Below are positions 43,552-50,951 of a DNA stretch of 64,000 nt, one piece after another. Both the position numbers and the translations under genes were made by a program. The stretch is from NCBI RefSeq assembly GCF_015223355.1, contig NZ_JADFFK010000028.1, positions 1-64,000 on the forward strand. Reading direction: 5' to 3'. Below the pieces are notes generated by a model. The model had not been told where the DNA came from and searched no databases. It worked only from the letters and a program-made list of their open reading frames with translations. Numbering within the stretch: the first letter of the stretch is position 1; each line of letters starts with the position of its first letter. The stretch is from Salipiger mangrovisoli. GTDB lineage: Bacteria > Pseudomonadota > Alphaproteobacteria > Rhodobacterales > Rhodobacteraceae.

Positions 43552-44936
43552 CACATCCTTTGGAAACTAGGGGAGGAGAGGATCAGGGCGATGCCCTCGC
43601 GCCGCCCTTCGGCGGCGCTGGCCGCGAAACGCAGGCTCTCGGGGGCACGCTCGCCGAGCGCGGCGGTCAGGAATTGCCGCGGGTCGGGCAGGGCGCCGGT
43701 CAGCTGTCCTGGGGCGGTGATCGCCCATTGCAGCCGGGCAGAGAGCGCCAGAGGGGTGATCCAGGAGGCATCTTCTTCAGGCCAGCCGTTCGGCCCGTCC
43801 GGGGCCTCCCAGGCTTGGCCCATCATCCGTAGCGGGCGGACAAAGAACCTCTCCATCCTCTTGGCCCGGTCCACGGGCAGTTCGGCGACAGCGAGCGCGC
43901 GCAGGCTGGAGCCGATGAAATCCACCGGCGGCTTCACGTTGCCCGGCCCCTGCCAAGCCGCGGGGTGCGTCAGCATGGCTTCGTAGACCGCCAGCAGTTG
44001 GCCACCCGTCTCGCGGTAGCGCGCGGCCATGGCCTCGACCAGCTTCGGGTCTGGCGTGTCAGAAACGAAATGCACCGCCAGTTTCCACGATAGGTGTTGC
44101 GCTGTCGCGGGGTGGCTCGCGAGATCGTCCAGAAGCTCCAGGACGTCGTCCACTTGGGCGGGCTTCTCTCCTCCGTAACGCGTACCAAGCACAGTCTCCG
44201 GTCCCGGTTCGGCATAGTCCGGGCGGAAGACGAAGCCTTTCTTGGGGGTAAAACTGAGGCCGGTCAGCAGCCGGGCCAGTTGGACGACATCCGCCTGTCC
44301 GTAGGGGCCGCCGGTGCCAATCGTGTGCAGCTCCATAAGCTCGCGCGCGAGGTTCTCGTTGAGCCCCGCGCCAGCCTTTTTCTTCCTCGCCGCCGCTGCG
44401 CTGCTGGGGCCGAGCGCTGTTGCCTGATCGAGATAGTGGAGCATCAGCGGCGCGGTCGTCACCGCCTTGAGCATGTCGGCAAAGTGTCCCGCAAGATGCG
44501 GTCGGATTGCGCCCTCGATATAGGGCGAGGTGCCGCCGCGCAGTCCGGCGGTTCGGCCCATGGCGGTGAAATGATCGCCCCAGAAGAAGGCGAGGCGTTC
44601 GCGGAAACCGTCGCGGGTCCCGATCCGCCGCTGCAGGTTGCGGCCGAGCCAGAGCTGTTGCGTCTCGCGGTTTGTCTTGCGCAGCGCCTTGAGGTCTTCC
44701 GTGAGGCTCTTGATCTCCTGGAGATTGCCCTTGGCCTCCCGGCGCCGACGCTGAAGCTCTCCGAAGGTCTGCTGCCGCTCCATCAGAACCTCGGGGCCGT
44801 CGATCGGCCAGAGCTCCCCCGCCTGGTCCGGTCCGGCGAGGCGTTCCAGCATCTCCTGCGAGGATCCCGGCGGCGCATGCGCCGGGGACAGGCCGCAGCC
44901 AAAGCGGATTTCTGCCAGAAGCGGGTCGTAACTCAA
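43551..44936 (-). CDS. DUF1800 family protein
   Basis: 461 residues. Typical DUF1800 features: an N-terminal LLAEIRFGCGLSP, then RERLAFFWGDHFTA, LNENLARELMELHTIG, VVQLARLLTGLSFTP and HLSWKLAVHFVSD. A Lys/Arg-rich coiled part lies near residues 55-90. Proteins of this family are usually encoded just upstream of a DUF1501 gene, as here, with stop and start overlapping. No clear signal peptide is present. Function is unknown. Co-occurrence with secreted or matrix genes suggests an envelope role, but that is weak evidence. Confidence 0.88.
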   Translation of the reverse strand: MSYDPLLAEIRFGCGLSPAHAPPGSSQEMLERLAGPDQAGELWPIDGPEVLMERQQTFGELQRRRREAKGNLQEIKSLTEDLKALRKTNRETQQLWLGRNLQRRIGTRDGFRERLAFFWGDHFTAMGRTAGLRGGTSPYIEGAIRPHLAGHFADMLKAVTTAPLMLHYLDQATALGPSSAAAARKKKAGAGLNENLARELMELHTIGTGGPYGQADVVQLARLLTGLSFTPKKGFVFRPDYAEPGPETVLGTRYGGEKPAQVDDVLELLDDLASHPATAQHLSWKLAVHFVSDTPDPKLVEAMAARYRETGGQLLAVYEAMLTHPAAWQGPGNVKPPVDFIGSSLRALAVAELPVDRAKRMERFFVRPLRMMGQAWEAPDGPNGWPEEDASWITPLALSARLQWAITAPGQLTGALPDPRQFLTAALGERAPESLRFAASAAEGRREGIALILSSPSFQRM

Positions 44937-45054
44937 GCCGGAGGCTCCTTGCTGGATCGGGCCGTGCCTATGGCCTCTATTCAGAGCCTATCACAGGCCT
45001 TTTCTGGGCCGAGCCTCACACATGCGTGTGCGGCAGGTTCTTGCGGGCGGTGCG

Positions 45055-45423
45055 CTACCTTTCGACCTCTTGGCACGCGCCCCGGAAGGATGTGGCGGTG
45101 CCGTCCCTTCGGGACATGTTGCGATGCTCGGTCAGGCGCGCCTGGCCGTCGGCAGAGAGTGTCAGGAGAAACGGATGCTTGCCCTCGTAAAGCCCGGCGT
45201 AGGATCGTGCGCCCTCCGCCGCAGGGCCGAGATCGACGAGGGCTCCGATCTGATACTCTCGTCCCAGGCTTGCCAGCGTGCAATGCGGCGCCAGCCCGTC
45301 ATCATCGCAGCTCTGAACAAAGTGGCAGAGGTAGGCGTCGGCATTTGCGCTATGAGCGGCGAGGCCGTAGGCCGCTGCGCCGATCACAAGCGCTGCCTGT
45401 CCGGGTCGTGGCAGGGCGATCAT
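45055..45423 (-). CDS. small secreted hypothetical protein
   Basis: 122 residues. The start MIALPRPGQAALVIGAAAYG and the following AAHSANADAYLC look like a Sec signal peptide with cleavage after ANA. The mature part has four Cys residues (CHF, SCDDDG, HCTLA, GACQ), allowing two disulfides, and a block SLGREYQIGALVDLGPAAEG. I do not recognise the family. It is transcribed upstream of nothing obvious, between the cysNC terminator and the DUF1800 gene, in the same direction as both. Confidence 0.55.
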   Translation of the reverse strand: MIALPRPGQAALVIGAAAYGLAAHSANADAYLCHFVQSCDDDGLAPHCTLASLGREYQIGALVDLGPAAEGARSYAGLYEGKHPFLLTLSADGQARLTEHRNMSRRDGTATSFRGACQEVER

Positions 45424-45450
45424 TGAGGCTTCTCTTTTTTCTCAGGCCGC

Positions 45451-45480
45451 AAAAAAGCCCCGGCGTCTGCGCGCCGGGGC
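45451..45480 (-). terminator. strong intrinsic terminator of cysD-cysNC
   Basis: GCCCCGGCG (45457-45465) and CGCCGGGGC (45472-45480) form a 9-bp G+C stem with a 6-base loop. On the minus strand it is followed by TTTTTT, 26 bases after the cysNC stop. Confidence 0.93.
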
Positions 45481-45505
45481 CAGTGTTGCTCGAAAACGTT
45501 CCCGC

Positions 45506-47413
45506 TTACGGGATCAGCCGCGCGATGATCAGATCCGCCGCTTCCTCGGGCGTCATCTCGGTGGTGTCGATGCGCAGCTCGGGGGCCTCGGGGTGCTCGT
45601 AGGGGCTGTCGATGCCGGTGAAGTTCTTCAGCTGGCCCGAGCGCGCCTTGGCGTAGAGCCCCTTCACGTCGCGGCTCTCGGCCACTTCCAGCGGCGTGTC
45701 GACGAAGACCTCGACGAATTCGCCCGGCTGCATCATGCCGCGCACCATGTCGCGCTCCGAGCGGAACGGCGAGATGAAGGCGGTGATCACGATGAGGCCC
45801 GCATCGGTCATCAGCTTGGCCACCTCGCCGACGCGGCGGATGTTCTCGACCCGGTCGGCCTCGGTGAAGCCGAGGTCCTTGTTCAGCCCGTGGCGGACGT
45901 TGTCACCGTCCAGAAGGAAGGTGTGGCGGTTCATCCGCGCCAGCTTCTTCTCGACGATATTGGCGATGGTCGACTTGCCCGAGCCCGACAGGCCGGTGAG
46001 CCAGAGCACGGCCGGCTTCTGGTGCTTCATCGAGGCGTGGTGCTCGCGGCCGATGTCGGTGGCCTGCCAATGCACGTTCTGCGCCCGGCGCAGCGCGAAA
46101 TGCAGCAGGCCCGCGGCGACGGTGTGATTGGTGATCTTGTCGATCAGGATGAAGCCGCCGAGGTCGCGGTTCTCGGCATAGGGCGCGAAGGGGATCTCGC
46201 GGTCGGTGGTGATGTTCGCGACGCCGATGGCGTTGAGATCCAGCGTCTTGCTCGCCAGGTGCTCCTGGGTGTTGACGTTGACCTCGTACTTGGGCTCGGC
46301 GACGGTGGCCGAGACGGTCTGCGTGCCGACCTTCAGCCAGTAGGCGCGGCCCGGCACCAGCTCGTTCTCGTCCATCCAGATGATCGTGCTCTCGAACTGG
46401 TCGGCGACCTCGAGCGGCGATTGCGACGCCACGATCACCTGACCGCGCGAGCAGTCGATCTCGTCGGCGAGGGTGATGGTGACCGACTCGCCGGCGACGG
46501 CGAGATCCTTGTCGCCGTCCAGCGACACGATGCGCGCCACGGTCGAGGTCTTGCCCGAGGGCAGCACCCGCACCGCGTCGCCGGGGCGCAGCTGGCCCGA
46601 GGCGATCATCCCGGCAAAGCCGCGGAAGTCGAGGTTGGGGCGGTTCACCCATTGCACCTGCATGCGGAACGGGCCGGCCTGGTCGCGGGTGTCCTCGACC
46701 TCGACCTCTTCGAGCAGCGGCAGCAGCGCCGGGCCCTGGTACCAGGCGGTGTTGGCGCTGGGGCCGGTGATGTTGTCGCCCTTGAAGCCCGAGATCGGGA
46801 TCGGGGTGAACTCCTCGATGCCGATGCTCTCGGCGAAGGCGCGGTAGTCGGCGACGATGCGCTCGAAGGTCTCCTGCTCGTAGCCGACGAGATCCATCTT
46901 GTTCACCGCCAGCACCACGTGGCGGATGCCGAGCAGCTTCACCAGGTAGCTGTGGCGGCGGGTCTGGGTCAGCACGCCCTTGCGCGCGTCGATCAGGATC
47001 ACCGCGAGATCGGCGGTCGAGGCGCCGGTCACCATGTTGCGGGTGTACTGCTCGTGGCCCGGGGTGTCGGCGACGATGAACTTGCGCTTCTCGGTGGCGA
47101 AGAAGCGGTAGGCGACGTCGATGGTGATGCCCTGCTCGCGCTCGGCGGCAAGCCCGTCGACCAGCAGCGCGAAGTCGATCTCCTCGCCCTGCGTGCCGGA
47201 ACGCTTGGAATCCGACTCCAGCGCGGCGAGCTGATCCTCGAAGATCATCTTGCTGTCGTAGAGCAGGCGGCCGATCAGCGTCGACTTGCCGTCATCGACG
47301 GAGCCGCAGGTGATGAAGCGCAGCATGGTCTTGTGCTGATGCGCCTCGAGATAGGCGTCGATGTCCTCGGCGATCAGCGCGTCGGTCTTGTAGATGGGGT
47401 CCTGGGTGGTCAT
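45506..47413 (-). CDS. cysNC: bifunctional sulfate adenylyltransferase subunit 1 / adenylylsulfate kinase
   Basis: 635 residues. The N-terminal CysN part is a translation-GTPase relative: [19 protein letters not shown] (G1), [17 protein letters not shown] (G3) and NKMDLVGY (G4), followed by two beta-barrel domains. From about residue 455 there is an APS kinase with P-loop [20 protein letters not shown], and then [17 protein letters not shown]. With CysD it activates sulfate to APS, and the kinase then makes PAPS, the universal sulfate donor. The fusion parallels rhizobial NodQ, which feeds sulfotransferases. No PAPS reductase gene lies nearby, supporting a role in sulfation. Confidence 0.97.
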   Translation of the reverse strand: MTTQDPIYKTDALIAEDIDAYLEAHQHKTMLRFITCGSVDDGKSTLIGRLLYDSKMIFEDQLAALESDSKRSGTQGEEIDFALLVDGLAAEREQGITIDVAYRFFATEKRKFIVADTPGHEQYTRNMVTGASTADLAVILIDARKGVLTQTRRHSYLVKLLGIRHVVLAVNKMDLVGYEQETFERIVADYRAFAESIGIEEFTPIPISGFKGDNITGPSANTAWYQGPALLPLLEEVEVEDTRDQAGPFRMQVQWVNRPNLDFRGFAGMIASGQLRPGDAVRVLPSGKTSTVARIVSLDGDKDLAVAGESVTITLADEIDCSRGQVIVASQSPLEVADQFESTIIWMDENELVPGRAYWLKVGTQTVSATVAEPKYEVNVNTQEHLASKTLDLNAIGVANITTDREIPFAPYAENRDLGGFILIDKITNHTVAAGLLHFALRRAQNVHWQATDIGREHHASMKHQKPAVLWLTGLSGSGKSTIANIVEKKLARMNRHTFLLDGDNVRHGLNKDLGFTEADRVENIRRVGEVAKLMTDAGLIVITAFISPFRSERDMVRGMMQPGEFVEVFVDTPLEVAESRDVKGLYAKARSGQLKNFTGIDSPYEHPEAPELRIDTTEMTPEEAADLIIARLIP

Positions 47414-47469
47414 GGCATGTCCCTGAAAACTGGGGCTGGAAGGGGAGGGTGGGCTCCGGCGCGCGGCGC

Positions 47470-48375
47470 TCAGAAATAGCCTTCCTGCTTCTTCTTCTCC
47501 ATCGAGGCGGCCTGGTCGTGGTCGATCGCCCGGCCCTGGCGTTCCGAGGTGGTGGTCAGCAGCATCTCCTGGATCACCTCGGGCAGGGTCTGCGCCTCGC
47601 TCTCCACGGCGCCGGTCAGCGGGTAGCAGCCGAGCGTGCGGAAGCGGATCGAGCGCATGACCGGCTCTTCGCCGTCCTTCAGCGGGAAACGCGCGTCATC
47701 GACCATCAGCAGCAGCCCGTCGCGTTCCACCGTCGGGCGCGGCTGCGAGAAATACAGCGGCACGATCTCGATGTTCTCGAGATGGATGTACTGCCAGATG
47801 TCGAGCTCGGTCCAGTTGGAGATCGGGAAGACCCGCACGCTCTCGCCCTTGGTCTTGCGGGCGTTGTAGAGCCGCCAGAGCTCCGGGCGCTGGTTCTTCG
47901 GATCCCAGCGGTGGTTGGCCGAGCGGAAGGAGAAGACGCGCTCCTTGGCGCGGGATTTCTCCTCGTCGCGGCGGGCGCCGCCGAAGGCCACGTCGAAACC
48001 GTATTTGTCGAGCGCCTGCTTCAGACCCTCGGTCTTCCACATGTCGGTGTGCAGACCGCCGTGGTCGAAGGGGTTGATGCCGCGCTCCTTGGCCTCGGGG
48101 TTCTGGTAGACCAGCAGCTCCATGCCGGCATCCTTGGCGGCCTTGTCGCGCAGCTTGTACATGTCCTGGAACTTCCAGGTGGTGTCGACATGCAAGAGCG
48201 GGAAGGGCGGCGGCGAGGGGTAGAAGGCCTTTTTCGCCAGGTGCAGCATCACGGCGCTGTCCTTGCCGACGCTGTAGAGCATGACCGGGTTCTCGGCCTC
48301 GGCGACGACCTCGCGCAGGATGTGAATGCTCTCCGCTTCCAGGCGCTGCAGGTGGGTGAGGGTCTTGGTGTCCAT
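47470..48375 (-). CDS. cysD: sulfate adenylyltransferase subunit 2
   Basis: 301 residues from ATG at 48375 ([20 protein letters not shown]); the frame runs on upstream without coding character. The PP-loop ATP pyrophosphatase motif is [38 protein letters not shown] and [19 protein letters not shown] are typical of CysD. It forms the heterodimer that joins sulfate to ATP, driven by CysN GTP hydrolysis. It lies upstream of cysNC with a 56-bp gap, in one operon closed by the terminator at 45451-45480. Confidence 0.97.
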   Translation of the reverse strand: MDTKTLTHLQRLEAESIHILREVVAEAENPVMLYSVGKDSAVMLHLAKKAFYPSPPPFPLLHVDTTWKFQDMYKLRDKAAKDAGMELLVYQNPEAKERGINPFDHGGLHTDMWKTEGLKQALDKYGFDVAFGGARRDEEKSRAKERVFSFRSANHRWDPKNQRPELWRLYNARKTKGESVRVFPISNWTELDIWQYIHLENIEIVPLYFSQPRPTVERDGLLLMVDDARFPLKDGEEPVMRSIRFRTLGCYPLTGAVESEAQTLPEVIQEMLLTTTSERQGRAIDHDQAASMEKKKQEGYF

Positions 48376-48437
48376 CGGGGGGCCTCTGGTCAGAACTGTA
48401 CTGTTGCCGAGAGCTAGCCTTGCGATCCGCGGCGTTA

Positions 48438-48455
48438 ACCCCCCATATGGGGGGT
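48438..48455. promoter_or_regulatory. 18-bp perfect palindrome between cysD and a LuxR-type gene
   Basis: ACCCCCCATATGGGGGGT is fully self-complementary. It stands 63 bases upstream of the cysD start and 21 bases upstream of the divergent regulator start. The position suits an operator bound by that regulator. No second copy was noticed in the window. Confidence 0.65.
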
Positions 48456-48475
48456 AAATCGGGAAGAAATTGCGG

Positions 48476-49486
48476 ATGGCGGACGAAAAAGAGATCCTCG
48501 CGGCGCTGTTTGCCGCATCCTTGGGCAGCGACCCCGAGGCGCCGGAAACCTCGGGCGAGGCGCTGTGGCAGGGATTCCTCGCCCGGCTCGCCGCCGCCAC
48601 CCATGCCGAGAGCGCGCTGCTGCGCCTCGCCTTTCCGGGCCGTCCGGCAGAGGGCTGGCAGGTCGGCCTGGCCTGGGAGGGGGTCGAGGAAAGCGTGGTC
48701 GAGCGCATGCGCAGCGGCCGGGTCTACTCGCAGGTGGATCTGCCCGGCGGCGCGGGCGGGCCGCCGCTGCGGGCGCTGCGCTGGCGCATCGGCCGCGAGG
48801 CGCGGGTGCTGATCGCGCTGCGCCGCCGCGGCGAGGATTTCCGCGCGGTGGACGGGCTGCAGCTGGCCAATCTCACCCCCTATCTCGGCGTCGCGCTCAC
48901 CGGCTGGCGGCAGCTCGAGGCCGCGCGCACCCGCGCCGCGCGCGACCGCCAGCTGGCGGCGGCGCTGGGGGCGGGCTGGCTGCTGCTGGCGCCCTCGGGG
49001 CAGGTGCTGGAGCTGGCCGAGGGGCTGGCGGGCTGGCTCGAGACCGAGGCCGGCATCGCGCTGCGCCCGGACGGGCGGCTGTCGCTCTCGGAGCCCGCCG
49101 CGCAGGAGCTGCGCCAGGCGCTGGCGGCGGCAGCCCAGGGCCGGGCGCGGCGGGTGATGCTGGCGGCCGAGCCGGCGGTGGAGCTGTGGCTGGCGCCCGA
49201 GAGCTGCGGCGGCGAGACCCGGCTGGTCGGCCGGCTGCGCCACGGGCTCTCGGCGCGCGGCCTGCCGCCGGGACGGCTCGCCGCCGGCTTCGGTCTGAGC
49301 CGCAGCGAGGCGCGGCTGGCGGCCTGCCTCTGTGACGGGCTCAGCCTTGCCGAGGCGGCCGAGGAGCTGGGCTGGACGCCGGAGACCGCGCGCAGCACCT
49401 CCAAGCAGGTCTTCGCCCGCATGGGCGTGCGCGGCCAGACCGGGGTCGTGCGGCGGGTGCTGGAAAGCGGGGTGTGGTGGGGCTGA
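48476..49486 (+). CDS. LuxR-type (GerE-fold) transcriptional regulator
   Basis: 336 residues from ATG at 48476 with GGGAAGAA upstream. The N-terminal 270 residues are Ala/Arg/Leu-rich, GAF-like in pattern, with no recognised ligand-binding signature. The C-terminal 65 residues form a LuxR-like helix-turn-helix: [20 protein letters not shown], then [20 protein letters not shown] and [15 protein letters not shown]. It lacks the acyl-homoserine-lactone domain, so it is not a standard quorum-sensing receptor. Divergent from cysD across the 18-bp palindrome, it may control PAPS synthesis and itself. Confidence 0.78.
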   Translation: MADEKEILAALFAASLGSDPEAPETSGEALWQGFLARLAAATHAESALLRLAFPGRPAEGWQVGLAWEGVEESVVERMRSGRVYSQVDLPGGAGGPPLRALRWRIGREARVLIALRRRGEDFRAVDGLQLANLTPYLGVALTGWRQLEAARTRAARDRQLAAALGAGWLLLAPSGQVLELAEGLAGWLETEAGIALRPDGRLSLSEPAAQELRQALAAAAQGRARRVMLAAEPAVELWLAPESCGGETRLVGRLRHGLSARGLPPGRLAAGFGLSRSEARLAACLCDGLSLAEAAEELGWTPETARSTSKQVFARMGVRGQTGVVRRVLESGVWWG

Positions 49487-49531
49487 GGGGCAGGGGGCGC
49501 GCCCGCCGCTCTGGCACGGCGGCGCGCCGGG

Positions 49532-50275
49532 TCAGCTGGTGCTGCGGCGATTGAGGCGCAGATCGAGGTCGTCGAACAGTCCCGGCTGCTCGATCGCCGC
49601 GGCGAAGGGCGGAAGGATCGAGCCCTGCGTCGCCAGCGCCGCATCGTAATCGATCACCTGGACCGGGCCGATGGCGCGCCAGAAGGCGAGCAGCGCGGCG
49701 CGGTCGTAATACCATTCGCCATCGGTGCTGGCGGCATCGGGCAGCGCCTTTTGCAGCTCCCACATGCCGCTCTTGCTCAATTGGTCGCGGCGCGAGGCGC
49801 GCCAGTCGGCGTCGTTGCGCAGCACCAGGATCGGCACGATGCGGGCGAACTTCTGGCCCAGCGTCGACAGCAGCGCATGCGCCTCTATGGTCTCGCGCAG
49901 CAGGCAGAACTCCTCGCTGCTGGCGACCATGTCGGCACCGCCGAGCTGCCAGTGCTCGGCCGCGAGCTCGTGGCGGAACCCGGCCAGATCCGGCACCTGC
50001 GTCATCTCCGCGACCCGCGGCGTGGTGCGCAGCCCGGCACGGATGAACAGATTGGCCAGCCCCCAGGCGTTCTCCTGCGGATAGAGCCGCAGCCCGGCCT
50101 CGCGCAGCGCTCCTTCACGCAACCGCAGCGCGCGCTGGATCGAGGTGGTGCCGGTCTTATGGGTGCCCACATGCAGCCAGAGCGTGCCGCCCTGCGGCGA
50201 GGGAGACGGCGGATGAGGGCGCGCAGCGGGGATCGGGGCGGCAGTCTGGACTGGCGCGGGGGCAGCTCCGGGCAT
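49532..50275 (-). CDS. sulfotransferase-like P-loop protein
   Basis: 247 residues from ATG at 50275. The first 30 residues are low-complexity Pro/Ala. LWLHVGTHKTGTTSIQRALR is a P-loop of the same subtype as the gene at 6.6 kb. PILVLRNDADWRASRRDQLS may provide the second phosphate-binding part (Arg, Ser). There is no good ribosome-binding site, and a CtrA-like box lies just upstream of the start, so the start or its control is uncertain. It neighbours the regulator and cys genes and probably uses PAPS on a glycan, but the acceptor is unknown. Confidence 0.7.
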   Translation of the reverse strand: MPGAAPAPVQTAAPIPAARPHPPSPSPQGGTLWLHVGTHKTGTTSIQRALRLREGALREAGLRLYPQENAWGLANLFIRAGLRTTPRVAEMTQVPDLAGFRHELAAEHWQLGGADMVASSEEFCLLRETIEAHALLSTLGQKFARIVPILVLRNDADWRASRRDQLSKSGMWELQKALPDAASTDGEWYYDRAALLAFWRAIGPVQVIDYDAALATQGSILPPFAAAIEQPGLFDDLDLRLNRRSTS

Positions 50276-50951
50276 GAGATCTTAACACAACGTTAATTTT
50301 TACGGGAACGCGGGATTCCCTAAGGGCAAAATGTCATCCCGTAAAGGGGGAGAGGTGGATTTGCGAAATATTCGATGTGTCGCCTATTCGACATTCGGGG
50401 GTACTGTCGGAAACCGATGCCAAGAAATGTCGCCTGCGCGACATTTCTCGCGAAGTCCCTTCGATGTCGAATCAACTTGGAAATTTAATTCTGTATTTTA
50501 GATATCTCGTAAAAAGAATATGTCTTTTGTGTGGCAGAATGATCCGGACTTTGAGGCACCCCTTACTGTTTCGTCAGGTTACACAATTAAAGGTTGTTTG
50601 GACCCTATAACATGCGAAGGTTGGAATGCAAAAAGTGATCTTTCTCAGGATTGCAATTGTTGACGAGGCGGTAACCGGTCGTTAATCAAAGTTAACGATT
50701 GCCGTGTGTGGTCGCGTAAAGTGTTAAATGGTAAGGGGCAAGACCTCGGGCTCAAGGGGCGGGCCGCGAGGATAATATCGAAAAATCCAGCAAACGAGAT
50801 GCCGTCCGGCGTATCCGGAGGGATGCTCTTTCTCTTGCATTGATATGCGGAGAGAGACGGCTGATCTGTGCTGTCTTGTCAAAATACCAAGAAGAATTCC
50901 CGGGGTCCGAGCAGTTTCGGCGACCCTGCTGTTTACCTGTGGAGAGTCAAA
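50276..50951. promoter_or_regulatory. 676-bp AT-rich control region of the giant adhesin
   Basis: A long AT-rich spacer between the divergent sulfotransferase and adhesin genes. It holds CtrA-like boxes at 50282-50296 (TTAA-N7-TTAA) and 50682-50696 (TTAA-N6-TTAAC), and two identically spaced dyads TGTCGCCTNNNCGACATT at 50378 and 50428. Around the second dyad the symmetry extends to an 11-bp stem at 50423-50448. A 77-codon frame (50377-50610) crosses it without coding character. The size suggests a long regulated leader. Confidence 0.55.
50378..50445. repeat. two TGTCG dyads exactly 50 bp apart
   Basis: TGTCGCCTATTCGACATT (50378-50395) and TGTCGCCTGCGCGACATT (50428-50445) share 15 fixed positions around a variable triplet. 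Each has the palindromic half-sites TGTCG and CGACA. Spacing of 50 bases places them near the same helical face. Likely binding sites of an unknown regulator. Confidence 0.6.

Noticed and set aside
45593-47479. A 628-codon plus-strand frame over cysNC.
   Set aside because: cysNC on the minus strand has every expected motif. The opposite frame is a compositional artefact.
50377-50610. A 77-codon frame in the adhesin leader (MSPIRHSGVLSETDAKK).
   Set aside because: No ribosome-binding site, no recognisable family, and it overlaps the two dyad sites, which explain the sequence better.
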